64,000 nucleotides of DNA, from positions 22,718,460 through 22,782,459 of the forward strand of contig OX104112.1 of the NCBI GenBank assembly GCA_944474755.1, in the 5' to 3' direction. Within the stretch, counting starts at the first letter, position 1. Each line of letters begins with the position of its first letter. A model generated the notes under the pieces. The model was not told the DNA's origin. It searched no databases and saw only the letters and a list, made by a program, of their open reading frames with translations. Of this stretch, positions 9,701-24,700 are shown piece by piece. Origin of the DNA: Limnoperna fortunei (Eukaryota > Mollusca > Bivalvia > Mytilida > Modiolidae). The position numbers were made by a program, and so were the translations under genes.

Positions 9701-12700
9701 GGACAGTTTCATACTATTTTTCTTAATTGAAATGTATTTCAAGAGATAAAAGTCTTATCCCAACAGTTTGAAGGTACTCAGTATCTCACTTTGTAAAAAG
9801 GGGGGGGGGATGTGAAATAAACTAAAAAAGATGCAAAATTTATGATAAAATTATGTAATTAGTGCCTTTCTATGTGTGAAATAAGTTCATTTGTGTTGGA
9901 TGTATATTGCCAAGCTTGCTATTTACATCTGCAACTAAGAAATTGAAAAATTAAGGAATAATGCATTTCTTGATTACCAAGCTAATTTTTCATGATAACG
10001 CGCATGTGAGGTCTTTGTATGTTTTCATGCATTTCTTGAAAACCGCTGAAAGGAATTCAACAAAATTTTAGAATTTGTTTCGACTAACATACATCTAAGA
10101 CCAGGAAAAATTTTATTTAATTTGTTGAACAAAAACATCTTCTTTAGGTGTAGGACCACCAAATACCGGGAACCAGTCCAGAGGTTGTACGTAAAAGTAG
10201 TACTAGTCAACAGACAGGTTCACTCTTGCATCATATAGAATTTGAACCGCACATGATACCAGAATAAATTGGTATTTTTGGAAAGCTGAATATTCTAGGA
10301 AACTTGAGGATAAAGTTTTATTGGTTTTAAATGAACATAAAAATGTTGAGAGTCAATCAGGGACAAGCACTATTTTTGGACTGAAATAGAAAGTGAAAGT
10401 TGATTTTTAGACCACGTGGACTTAAGGTTGAGCGTTTTTTCGTATATGCCATGAAACATATTGTGAAATTTTGACAGAATGTTCAGCCAGTGCATTTTTA
10501 TAGGGGACAGAAGTGTCACTTAATTTGAAACAAAGGTAAATTTTCTAGTATAAGTCAAAATTATCAAATTATAATATAGCCGAAGAGTAAAAAAACTATG
10601 GTGGTATATAGACAGGTATATCAACTTCTATTTCTTTAGATAAAAATGGTACTGAAAGATGGTAAATCACCAAGACTATCATTTTAATTGCTTATCAGAG
10701 CCAAAACCTATAGGGGGGTCAAATTTCAGCCTAAATATGGTATTATGTAATATTGTATGAAATTATGGGGTCTGCAGTGGTCCGCGCTTAGTAGAATGTG
10801 CTTTAATTTAAATAAACTCCTGTTTTAGGTTTTGGATGTAATGAAAGGGTCAAAATGTATAAAACTAGAACTGGTAGACATTCTAGTATGCAGAAAAATA
10901 GTGTATTTAAGATGAATTTGTCAATTTTACACCTGCGGCTTAAGTCGGTTACATTGCTGGCATGGGTTAATACTAAAATTATTTATTTTCTAATCTGATG
11001 CTTGCTAGGGGTAAATTTGTTAGTAAACTAGTAACCATATGCAATAATTGTACTTGTTAAGATAATTGGGCCTTGAGATGATAGTACTTATGTCAAAAAT
11101 TCCTTAAACATGAGCAGTAATGGGAAATTGGCCAATTTTTGCAATTTCATACCAAAGCAAGATATAATTTTGTTTCTTTGTATGCCAGTTTGAACTTTAG
11201 TGGGTTTTTTTTAGTAAAGAATGTTCATTTGGCTATTAAGCTTAATGGAATAGTGAACGCATTTAATGAAATTCATAAAATTTTAGTCTCTGACAGTTTA
11301 GAAACTATTAATGTACACCTCCAAAATATAGTACAACTGAATATCAATAAATTTAAATTTGAACTCAAAAACTTTCTCAGGATGTACTAGGTGCATAATT
11401 AGGACAGTTTCATACTATTTTTCTTAATTGAAATGTATTTCAAGAGATAAAAGTCTTATCCCAACAGTTTGAAGGTACTCAGTATCTCACTTTGTAAAAA
11501 GGGGGGGGGGGATGTGAAATAAACTAAAAAAGATGCAAAATTTATGATAAAATTATGTAATTAGTGCCTTTCTATGTGTGAAATAAGTTCATTTGTGTTG
11601 GATGTATATTGCCAAGCTTGCTATTTACATCTGCAACTAAGAAATTGAAAAATTAAGGAATAATGCATTTCTTGATTACCAAGCTAATTTTTCATGATAA
11701 CGCGCATGTGAGGTCTTTGTATGTTTTCATGCATTTCTTGAAAACCGCTGAAAGGAATTCAACAAAATTTTAGAATTTGTTTCGACTAACATACATCTAA
11801 GACCAGGAAAAATTTTATTTAATTTGTTGAACAAAAACATCTTCTTTAGGTGTAGGACCACCAAATACCGGGAACCAGTCCAGAGGTTGTACGTAAAAGT
11901 AGTACTAGTCAACAGACAGGTTCACTCTTGCATCATATAGAATTTGAACCGCACATGATACCAGAATAAATTGGTATTTTTGGAAAGCTGAATATTCTAG
12001 GAAACTTGAGGATAAAGTTTTATTGGTTTTAAATGAACATAAAAATGTTGAGAGTCAATCAGGGACAAGCACTATTTTTGGACTGAAATAGAAAGTGAAA
12101 GTTGATTTTTAGACCACGTGGACTTAAGGTTGAGCGTTTTTTCGTATATGCCATGAAACATATTGTGAAATTTTGACAGAATGTTCAGCCAGTGCATTTT
12201 TATAGGGGACAGAAGTGTCACTTAATTTGAAACAAAGGTAAATTTTCTAGTATAAGTCAAAATTATCAAATTATAATATAGCCGAAGAGTAAAAAAACTA
12301 TGGTGGTATATAGACAGGTATATCAACTTCTATTTCTTTAGATAAAAATGGTACTGAAAGATGGTAAATCACCAAGACTATCATTTTAATTGCTTATCAG
12401 AGCCAAAACCTATAGGGGGGTCAAATTTCAGCCTAAATATGGTATTATGTAATATTGTATGAAATTATGGGGTCTGCAGTGGTCCGCGCTTAGTAGAATG
12501 TGCTTTAATTTAAATAAACTCCTGTTTTAGGTTTTGGATGTAATGAAAGGGTCAAAATGTATAAAACTAGAACTGGTAGACATTCTAGTATGCAGAAAAA
12601 TAGTGTATTTAAGATGAATTTGTCAATTTTACACCTGCGGCTTAAGTCGGTTACATTGCTGGCATGGGTTAATACTAAAATTATTTATTTTCTAATCTGA

Positions 12701-15700
12701 TGCTTGCTAGGGGTAAATTTGTTAGTAAACTAGTAACCATATGCAATAATTGTACTTGTTAAGATAATTGGGCCTTGAGATGATAGTACTTCTGTCAAAA
12801 ATTCCTTAAACATGAGCAGTAATGGGAAATTGGCCAATTTTTGCAATTTCATACCAAAGCAAGATATAATTTTGTTTCTTTGTATGCCAGTTTGAACTTT
12901 AGTGGGTTTTTTTAGTAAAGAATGTTCATTTGGCTATTAAGCTTAATGGAATAGTGAACGCATTTAATGAAATTCATAAAATTTTAGTCTCTGACAGTTT
13001 AGAAACTATTAATGTACACCTCCAAAATATAGTACAACTGAATATCAATAAATTTAAATTTGAACTCAAAAACTTTCTCAGGATGTACTAGGTGCATAAT
13101 TAGGACAGTTTCATACTATTTTTCTTAATTGAAATGTATTTCAAGAGATAAAAGTCTTATCCCAACAGTTTGAAGGTACTCAGTATCTCACTTTGTAAAA
13201 AGGGGGGGGGATGTGAAATAAACTAAAAAAGATGCAAAATTTATGATAAAATTATGTAATTAGTGCCTTTCTATGTGTGAAATAAGTTCATTTGTGTTGG
13301 ATGTATATTGCCAAGCTTGCTATTTACATCTGCAACTAAGAAATTGAAAAATTAAGGAATAATGCATTTCTTGATTACCAAGCTAATTTTTCATGATAAC
13401 GCGCATGTGAGGTCTTTGTATGTTTTCATGCATTTCTTGAAAACCGCTGAAAGGAATTCAACAAAATTTTAGAATTTGTTTCGACTAACATACATCTAAG
13501 ACCAGGAAAAATTTTATTTAATTTGTTGAACAAAAACATCTTCTTTAGGTGTAGGACCACCAAATACCGGGAACCAGTCCAGAGGTTGTACGTAAAAGTA
13601 GTACTAGTCAACAGACAGGTTCACTCTTGCATCATATAGAATTTGAACCGCACATGATACCAGAATAAATTGGTATTTTTGGAAAGCTGAATATTCTAGG
13701 AAACTTGAGGATAAAGTTTTATTGGTTTTAAATGAACATAAAAATGTTGAGAGTCAATCAGGGACAAGCACTATTTTTGGACTGAAATAGAAAGTGAAAG
13801 TTGATTTTTAGACCACGTGGACTTAAGGTTGAGCGTTTTTTCGTATATGCCATGAAACATATTGTGAAATTTTGACAGAATGTTCAGCCAGTGCATTTTT
13901 ATAGGGGACAGAAGTGTCACTTAATTTGAAACAAAGGTAAATTTTCTAGTATAAGTCAAAATTATCAAATTATAATATAGCCGAAGAGTAAAAAAACTAT
14001 GGTGGTATATAGACAGGTATATCAACTTCTATTTCTTTAGATAAAAATGGTACTGAAAGATGGTAAATCACCAAGACTATCATTTTAATTGCTTATCAGA
14101 GCCAAAACCTATAGGGGGGTCAAATTTCAGCCTAAATATGGTATTATGTAATATTGTATGAAATTATGGGGTCTGCAGTGGTCCGCGCTTAGTAGAATGT
14201 GCTTTAATTTAAATAAACTCCTGTTTTAGGTTTTGGATGTAATGAAAGGGTCAAAATGTATAAAACTAGAACTGGTAGACATTCTAGTATGCAGAAAAAT
14301 AGTGTATTTAAGATGAATTTGTCAATTTTACACCTGCGGCTTAAGTCGGTTACATTGCTGGCATGGGTTAATACTAAAATTATTTATTTTCTAATCTGAT
14401 GCTTGCTAGGGGTAAATTTGTTAGTAAACTAGTAACCATATGCAATAATTGTACTTGTTAAGATAATTGGGCCTTGAGATGATAGTACTTCTGTCAAAAA
14501 TTCCTTAAACATGAGCAGTAATGGGAAATTGGCCAATTTTTGCAATTTCATACCAAAGCAAGATATAATTTTGTTTCTTTGTATGCCAGTTTGAACTTTA
14601 GTGGGTTTTTTTTAGTAAAGAATGTTCATTTGGCTATTAAGCTTAATGGAATAGTGAACGCATTTAATGAAATTCATAAAATTTTAGTCTCTGACAGTTT
14701 AGAAACTATTAATGTACACCTCCAAAATATAGTACAACTGAATATCAATAAATTTAAATTTGAACTCAAAAACTTTCTCAGGATGTACTAGGTGCATAAT
14801 TAGGACAGTTTCATACTATTTTTCTTAATTGAAATGTATTTCAAGAGATAAAAGTCTTATCCCAACAGTTTGAAGGTACTCAGTATCTCACTTTGTAAAA
14901 AGGGGGGGGATGTGAAATAAACTAAAAAAGATGCAAAATTTATGATAAAATTATGTAATTAGTGCCTTTCTATGTGTGAAATAAGTTCATTTGTGTTGGA
15001 TGTATATTGCCAAGCTTGCTATTTACATCTGCAACTAAGAAATTGAAAAATTAAGGAATAATGCATTTCTTGATTACCAAGCTAATTTTTCATGATAACG
15101 CGCATGTGAGGTCTTTGTATGTTTTCATGCATTTCTTGAAAACCGCTGAAAGGAATTCAACAAAATTTTAGAATTTGTTTCGACTAACATACATCTAAGA
15201 CCAGGAAAAATTTTATTTAATTTGTTGAACAAAAACATCTTCTTTAGGTGTAGGACCACCAAATACCGGGAACCAGTCCAGAGGTTGTACGTAAAAGTAG
15301 TACTAGTCAACAGACAGGTTCACTCTTGCATCATATAGAATTTGAACCGCACATGATACCAGAATAAATTGGTATTTTTGGAAAGCTGAATATTCTAGGA
15401 AACTTGAGGATAAAGTTTTATTGGTTTTAAATGAACATAAAAATGTTGAGAGTCAATCAGGGACAAGCACTATTTTTGGACTGAAATAGAAAGTGAAAGT
15501 TGATTTTTAGACCACGTGGACTTAAGGTTGAGCGTTTTTTCGTATATGCCATGAAACATATTGTGAAATTTTGACAGAATGTTCAGCCAGTGCATTTTTA
15601 TAGGGGACAGAAGTGTCACTTAATTTGAAACAAAGGTAAATTTTCTAGTATAAGTCAAAATTATCAAATTATAATATAGCCGAAGAGTAAAAAAACTATG

Positions 15701-18700
15701 GTGGTATATAGACAGGTATATCAACTTCTATTTCTTTAGATAAAAATGGTACTGAAAGATGGTAAATCACCAAGACTATCATTTTAATTGCTTATCAGAG
15801 CCAAAACCTATAGGGGGGTCAAATTTCAGCCTAAATATGGTATTATGTAATATTGTATGAAATTATGGGGTCTGCAGTGGTCCGCGCTTAGTAGAATGTG
15901 CTTTAATTTAAATAAACTCCTGTTTTAGGTTTTGGATGTAATGAAAGGGTCAAAATGTATAAAACTAGAACTGGTAGACATTCTAGTATGCAGAAAAATA
16001 GTGTATTTAAGATGAATTTGTCAATTTTACACCTGCGGCTTAAGTCGGTTACATTGCTGGCATGGGTTAATACTAAAATTATTTATTTTCTAATCTGATG
16101 CTTGCTAGGGGTAAATTTGTTAGTAAACTAGTAACCATATGCAATAATTGTACTTGTTAAGATAATTGGGCCTTGAGATGATAGTACTTCTGTCAAAAAT
16201 TCCTTAAACATGAGCAGTAATGGGAAATTGGCCAATTTTTGCAATTTCATACCAAAGCAAGATATAATTTTGTTTCTTTGTATGCCAGTTTGAACTTTAG
16301 TGGGTTTTTTTTAGTAAAGAATGTTCATTTGGCTATTAAGCTTAATGGAATAGTGAACGCATTTAATGAAATTCATAAAATTTTAGTCTCTGACAGTTTA
16401 GAAACTATTAATGTACACCTCCAAAATATAGTACAACTGAATATCAATAAATTTAAATTTGAACTCAAAAACTTTCTCAGGATGTACTAGGTGCATAATT
16501 AGGACAGTTTCATACTATTTTTCTTAATTGAAATGTATTTCAAGAGATAAAAGTCTTATCCCAACAGTTTGAAGGTACTCAGTATCTCACTTTGTAAAAA
16601 GGGGGGGGGGGATGTGAAATAAACTAAAAAAGATGCAAAATTTATGATAAAATTATGTAATTAGTGCCTTTCTATGTGTGAAATAAGTTCATTTGTGTTG
16701 GATGTATATTGCCAAGCTTGCTATTTACATCTGCAACTAAGAAATTGAAAAATTAAGGAATAATGCATTTCTTGATTACCAAGCTAATTTTTCATGATAA
16801 CGCGCATGTGAGGTCTTTGTATGTTTTCATGCATTTCTTGAAAACCGCTGAAAGGAATTCAACAAAATTTTAGAATTTGTTTCGACTAACATACATCTAA
16901 GACCAGGAAAAATTTTATTTAATTTGTTGAACAAAAACATCTTCTTTAGGTGTAGGACCACCAAATACCGGGAACCAGTCCAGAGGTTGTACGTAAAAGT
17001 AGTACTAGTCAACAGACAGGTTCACTCTTGCATCATATAGAATTTGAACCGCACATGATACCAGAATAAATTGGTATTTTTGGAAAGCTGAATATTCTAG
17101 GAAACTTGAGGATAAAGTTTTATTGGTTTTAAATGAACATAAAAATGTTGAGAGTCAATCAGGGACAAGCACTATTTTTGGACTGAAATAGAAAGTGAAA
17201 GTTGATTTTTAGACCACGTGGACTTAAGGTTGAGCGTTTTTTCGTATATGCCATGAAACATATTGTGAAATTTTGACAGAATGTTCAGCCAGTGCATTTT
17301 TATAGGGGACAGAAGTGTCACTTAATTTGAAACAAAGGTAAATTTTCTAGTATAAGTCAAAATTATCAAATTATAATATAGCCGAAGAGTAAAAAAACTA
17401 TGGTGGTATATAGATAGGTATATCAACTTCTATTTCTTTAGATAAAAATGGTACTGAAAGATGGTAAATCACCAAGACTATCATTTTAATTGCTTATCAG
17501 AGCCAAAACCTATAGGGGGGGTCAAATTTCAGCCTAAATATGGTATTATGTAATATTGTATGAAATTATGGGGTCTGCAGTGGTCCGCGCTTAGTAGAAT
17601 GTGCTTTAATTTAAATAAACTCCTGTTTTAGGTTTTGGATGTAATGAAAGGGTCAAAATGTATAAAACTAGAACTGGTAGACATTCTAGTATGCAGAAAA
17701 ATAGTGTATTTAAGATGAATTTGTCAATTTTACACCTGCGGCTTAAGTCGGTTACATTGCTGGCATGGGTTAATACTAAAATTATTTATTTTCTAATCTG
17801 ATGCTTGCTAGGGGTAAATTTATTAGTAAACTAGTAACCATATGCAATAATTGTACTTGTTAAGATAATTGGGCCTTGAGATGATAGTACTTCTGTAAAA
17901 AATTCCTTAAACATGAGCAGTAATGGGAAATTGGCCAATTTTTGCAATTTCATACCAAAGCAAGATATAATTTTGTTTCTTTGTATGCCAGTTTGAACTT
18001 TAGTGGGTTTTTTTTAGTAAAGAATGTTCATTTGGCTATTAAGCTTAATGGAATAGTGAACGCATTTAATGAAATTCATAAAATTTTAGTCTCTGACAGT
18101 TTAGAAACTATTAATGTACACCTCCAAAATATAGTACAACTGAATATCAATAAATTTAAATTTGAACTCAAAAACTTTCTCAGGATGTACTAGGTGCATA
18201 ATTAGGACAGTTTCATACTATTTTTCTTAATTGAAATGTATTTCAAGAGATAAAAGTCTTATCCCAACAGTTTGAAGGTACTCAGTATCTCACTTTGTAA
18301 AAAGGGGGGGGGGATGTGAAATAAACTAAAAAAGATGCAAAATTTATGATAAAATTATGTAATTAGTGCCTTTCTATGTGTGAAATAAGTTCATTTGTGT
18401 TGGATGTATATTGCCAAGCTTGCTATTTACATCTGCAACTAAGAAATTGAAAAATTAAGGAATAATGCATTTCTTGATTACCAAGCTAATTTTTCATGAT
18501 AACGCGCATGTGAGGTCTTTGTATGTTTTCATGCATTTCTTGAAAACCGCTGAAAGGAATTCAACAAAATTTTAGAATTTGTTTCGACTAACATACATCT
18601 AAGACCAGGAAAAATTTTATTTAATTTGTTGAACAAAAACATCTTCTTTAGGTGTAGGACCACCAAATACCGGGAACCAGTCCAGAGGTTGTACGTAAAA

Positions 18701-21700
18701 GTAGTACTAGTCAACAGACAGGTTCACTCTTGCATCATATAGAATTTGAACCGCACATGATACCAGAATAAATTGGTATTTTTGGAAAGCTGAATATTCT
18801 AGGAAACTTGAGGATAAAGTTTTATTGGTTTTAAATGAACATAAAAATGTTGAGAGTCAATCAGGGACAAGCACTATTTTTGGACTGAAATAGAAAGTGA
18901 AAGTTGATTTTTAGACCACGTGGACTTAAGGTTGAGCGTTTTTTCGTATATGCCATGAAACATATTGTGAAATTTTGACAGAATGTTCAGCCAGTGCATT
19001 TTTATAGGGGACAGAAGTGTCACTTAATTTGAAACAAAGGTAAATTTTCTAGTATAAGTCAAAATTATCAAATTATAATATAGCCGAAGAGTAAAAAAAC
19101 TATGGTGGTATATAGATAGGTATATCAACTTCTATTTCTTTAGATAAAAATGGTACTGAAAGATGGTAAATCACCAAGACTATCATTTTAATTGCTTATC
19201 AGAGCCAAAACCTATAGGGGGGTCAAATTTCAGCCTAAATATGGTATTATGTAATATTGTATGAAATTATGGGGTCTGCAGTGGTCCGCGCTTAGTAGAA
19301 TGTGCTTTTATTTAAATAAACTCCTGTTTTAGGTTTTGGATGTAATGAAAGGGTCAAAATGTATAAAACTAGAACTGGTAGACATTCTAGTATGCAGAAA
19401 AATAGTGTATTTAAGATGAATTTGTCAATTTTACACCTGCGACTTAAGTCGGTTACATTGCTGGCATGGGTTAATACTAAAATTATTTATTTTCTAATCT
19501 GATGCTTGCTAGGGGTAAATTTGTTAGTAAACTAGTAACCATATGCAATAATTGTACTTGTTAAGATAATTGGGCCTTGAGATGATAGTACTTCTGTCAA
19601 AAATTCCTTAAACATGAGCAGTAATGGGAAATTGGCCAATTTTTGCAATTTCATACCAAAGCAAGATATAATTTTGTTTCTTTGTATGCCAGTTTGAACT
19701 TTAGTGGTTTTTTTTTTAGTAAAGAATGTTCATTTGGCTATTAAGCTTAATGGAATAGTGAACGCATTTAATGAAATTCATAAAATTTTAGTCTCTGACA
19801 GTTTAGAAACTATTAATGTACACCTCCAAAATATAGTACAACTGAATATCAATAAATTTAAATTTGAACTCAAAAACTTTCTCAGGATGTACTAGGTGCA
19901 TAATTAGGACAGTTTCATACTATTTTTCTTAATTGAAATGTATTTCAAGAGATAAAAGTCTTATCCCAACAGTTTGAAGGTACTCAGTATCTCACTTTGT
20001 AAAAAGGGGGGGGGATGTGAAATAAACTAAAAAAGATGCAAAATTTATGATAAAATTATGTAATTAGTGCCTTTCTATGTGTGAAATAAGTTCATTTGTG
20101 TTGGATGTATATTGCCAAGCTTGCTATTTACATCTGCAACTAAGAAATTGAAAAATTAAGGAATAATGCATTTCTTGATTACCAAGCTAATTTTTCATGA
20201 TAACGCGCATGTGAGGTCTTTGTATGTTTTCATGCATTTCTTGAAAACCGCTGAAAGGAATTCAACAAAATTTTAGAATTTGTTTCGACTAACATACATC
20301 TAAGACCAGGAAAAATTTTATTTAATTTGTTGAACAAAAACATCTTCTTTAGGTGTAGGACCACCAAATACCGGGAACCAGTCCAGAGGTTGTACGTAAA
20401 AGTAGTACTAGTCAACAGACAGGTTCACTCTTGCATCATATAGAATTTGAACCGCACATGATACCAGAATAAATTGGTATTTTTGGAAAGCTGAATATTC
20501 TAGGAAACTTGAGGATAAAGTTTTATTGGTTTTAAATGAACATAAAAATGTTGAGAGTCAATCAGGGACAAGCACTATTTTTGGACTGAAATAGAAAGTG
20601 AAAGTTGATTTTTAGACCACGTGGACTTAAGGTTGAGCGTTTTTTCGTATATGCCATGAAACATATTGTGAAATTTTGACAGAATGTTCAGCCAGTGCAT
20701 TTTTATAGGGGACAGAAGTGTCACTTAATTTGAAACAAAGGTAAATTTTCTAGTATAAGTCAAAATTATCAAATTATAATATAGCCGAAGAGTAAAAAAA
20801 CTATGGTGGTATATAGATAGGTATATCAACTTCTATTTCTTTAGATAAAAATGGTACTGAAAGATGGTAAATCACCAAGACTATCATTTTAATTGCTTAT
20901 CAGAGCCAAAACCTATAGGGGGGTCAAATTTCAGCCTAAATATGGTATTATGTAATATTGTATGAAATTATGGGGTCTGCAGTGGTCCGCGCTTAGTAGA
21001 ATGTGCTTTAATTTAAATAAACTCCTGTTTTAGGTTTTGGATGTAATGAAAGGGTCAAAATGTATAAAACTAGAACTGGTAGACATTCTAGTATGCAGAA
21101 AAATAGTGTATTTAAGATGAATTTGTCAATTTTACACCTGCGGCTTAAGTCGGTTACATTGCTGGCATGGGTTAATACTAAAATTATTTATTTTCTAATC
21201 TGATGCTTGCTAGGGGTAAATTTGTTAGTAAACTAGTAACCATATGCAATAATTGTACTTGTTAAGATAATTGGGCCTTGAGATGATAGTACTTCTGTCA
21301 AAAATTCCTTAAACATGAGCAGTAATGGGAAATTGGCCAATTTTTGCAATTTCATACCAAAGCAAGATATAATTTTGTTTCTTTGTATGCCAGTTTGAAC
21401 TTTAGTGGGTTTTTTTTAGTAAAGAATGTTCATTTGGCTATTAAGCTTAATGGAATAGTGAACGCATTTAATGAAATTCATAAAATTTTAGTCTCTGACA
21501 GTTTAGAAACTATTAATGTACACCTCCAAAATATAGTACAACTGAATATCAATAAATTTAAATTTGAACTCAAAAACTTTCTCAGGATGTACTAGGTGCA
21601 TAATTAGGACAGTTTCATACTATTTTTCTTAATTGAAATGTATTTCAAGAGATAAAAGTCTTATCCCAACAGTTTGAAGGTACTCAGTATCTCACTTTGT

Positions 21701-24700
21701 AAAAAGGGGGGGGGGATGTGAAATAAACTAAAAAAGATGCAAAATTTATGATAAAATTATGTAATTAGTGCCTTTCTATGTGTGAAATAAGTTCATTTGT
21801 GTTGGATGTATATTGCCAAGCTTGCTATTTACATCTGCAACTAAGAAATTGAAAAATTAAGGAATAATGCATTTCTTGATTACCAAGCTAATTTTTCATG
21901 ATAACGCGCATGTGAGGTCTTTGTATGCTTTCATGCATTTCTTGAAAACCGCTGAAAGGAATTCAACAAAATTTTAGAATTTGTTTCGACTAACATACAT
22001 CTAAGACCAGGAAAAATTTTATTTAATTTGTTGAACAAAAACATCTTCTTTAGGTGTAGGACCACCAAATACCGGGAACCAGTCCAGAGGTTGTACGTAA
22101 AAGTAGTACTAGTCAACAGACAGGTTCACTCTTGCATCATATAGAATTTGAACCGCACATGATACCAGAATAAATTGGTATTTTTGGAAAGCTGAATATT
22201 CTAGGAAACTTGAGGATAAAGTTTTATTGGTTTTAAATGAACATAAAAATGTTGAGAGTCAATCAGGGACAAGCACTATTTTTGGACTGAAATAGAAAGT
22301 GAAAGTTGATTTTTAGACCACGTGGACTTAAGGTTGAGCGTTTTTTCGTATATGCCATGAAACATATTGTGAAATTTTGACAGAATGTTCAGCCAGTGCA
22401 TTTTTATAGGGGACAGAAGTGTCACTTAATTTGAAACAAAGGTAAATTTTCTAGTATAAGTCAAAATTATCAAATTATAATATAGCCGAAGAGTAAAAAA
22501 ACTATGGTGGTATATAGACAGGTATATCAACTTCTATTTCTTTAGATAAAAATGGTACTGAAAGATGGTAAATCACCAAGACTATCATTTTAATTGCTTA
22601 TCAGAGCCAAAACCTATAGGGGGGTCAAATTTCAGGCTAAATATGGTATTATGTAATATTGTATGAAATTATGGGGTCTGCAGTGGTCCGCGCTTAGTAG
22701 AATGTGCTTTAATTTAAATAAACTCCTGTTTTAGGTTTTGGATGTAATGAAAGGGTCAAAATGTATAAAACTAGAACTGGTAGACATTCTAGTATGCAGA
22801 AAAATAGTGTATTTAAGATGAATTTGTCAATTTTACACCTGCGGCTTAAGTCGGTTACATTGCTGGCATGGGTTAATACTAAAATTATTTATTTTCTAAT
22901 CTGATGCTTGCTAGGGGTAAATTTGTTAGTAAACTAGTAACCATATGCAATAATTGTACTTGTTAAGATAATTGGGCCTTGAGATGATAGTACTTCTGTC
23001 AAAAATTCCTTAAACATGAGCAGTAATGGGAAATTGGCCAATTTTTGCAATTTCATACCAAAGCAAGATATAATTTTGTTTCTTTGTATGCCAGTTTGAA
23101 CTTTAGTGGGTTTTTTTTAGTAAAGAATGTTCATTTGGCTATTAAGCTTAATGGAATAGTGAACGCATTTAATGAAATTCATAAAATTTTAGTCTCTGAC
23201 AGTTTAGAAACTATTAATGTACACCTCCAAAATATAGTACAACTGAATATCAATAAATTTAAATTTGAACTCAAAAACTTTCTCAGGATGTACTAGGTGC
23301 ATAATTAGGACAGTTTCATACTATTTTTCTTAATTGAAATGTATTTCAAGAGATAAAAGTCTTATCCCAACAGTTTGAAGGTACTCAGTATCTCACTTTG
23401 TAAAAAGGGGGGGGATGTGAAATAAACTAAAAAAGATGCAAAATTTATGATAAAATTATGTAATTAGTGCCTTTCTATGTGTGAAATAAGTTCATTTGTG
23501 TTGGATGTATATTGTCAAGCTTGCTATTTACATCTGCAACTAAGAAATTGAAAAATTAAGGAATAATGCATTTCTTGATTACCAAGCTAATTTTTCATGA
23601 TAACGCGCATGTGAGGTCTTTGTATGTTTTCATGCATTTCTTGAAAACCGCTGAAAGGAATTCAACAAAATTTTAGAATTTGTTTCGACTAACATACATC
23701 TAAGACCAGGAAAAATTTTATTTAATTTGTTGAACAAAAACATCTTCTTTAGGTGTAGGACCACCAAATACCGGGAACCAGTCCAGAGGTTGTACGTAAA
23801 AGTAGTACTAGTCAACAGACAGGTTCACTCTTGCATCATATAGAATTTGAACCGCACATGATACCAGAATAAATTGGTATTTTTGGAAAGCTGAATATTC
23901 TAGGAAACTTGAGGATAAAGTTTTATTGGTTTTAAATGAACATAAAAATGTTGAGAGTCAATCAGGGACAAGCACTATTTTTGGACTGAAATAGAAAGTG
24001 AAAGTTGATTTTTAGACCACGTGGACTTAAGGTTGAGCGTTTTTTCGTATATGCCATGAAACATATTGTGAAATTTTGACAGAATGTTCAGCCAGTGCAT
24101 TTTTATAGGGGACAGAAGTGTCACTTAATTTGAAACAAAGGTAAATTTTCTAGTATAAGTCAAAATTATCAAATTATAATATAGCCGAAGAGTAAAAAAA
24201 CTATGGTGGTATATAGACAGGTATATCAACTTCTATTTCTTTAGATAAAAATGGTACTGAAAGATGGTAAATCACCAAGACTATCATTTTAATTGCTTAT
24301 CAGAGCCAAAACCTATAGGGGGGTCAAATTTCAGCCTAAATATGGTATTATGTAATATTGTATGAAATTATGGGGTCTGCAGTGGTCCGCGCTTAGTAGA
24401 ATGTGCTTTAATTTAAATAAACTCCTGTTTTAGGTTTTGGATGTAATGAAAGGGTCAAAATGTATAAAACTAGAACTGGTAGACATTCTAGTATGCAGAA
24501 AAATAGTGTATTTAAGATGAATTTGTCAATTTTACACCTGCGGCTTAAGTCGGTTACATTGCTGGCATGGGTTAATACTAAAATTATTTATTTTCTAATC
24601 TGATGCTTGCTAGGGGTAAATTTGTTAGTAAACTAGTAACCATATGCAATAATTGTACTTGTTAAGATAATTGGGCCTTGAGATGATAGTACTTCTGTCA

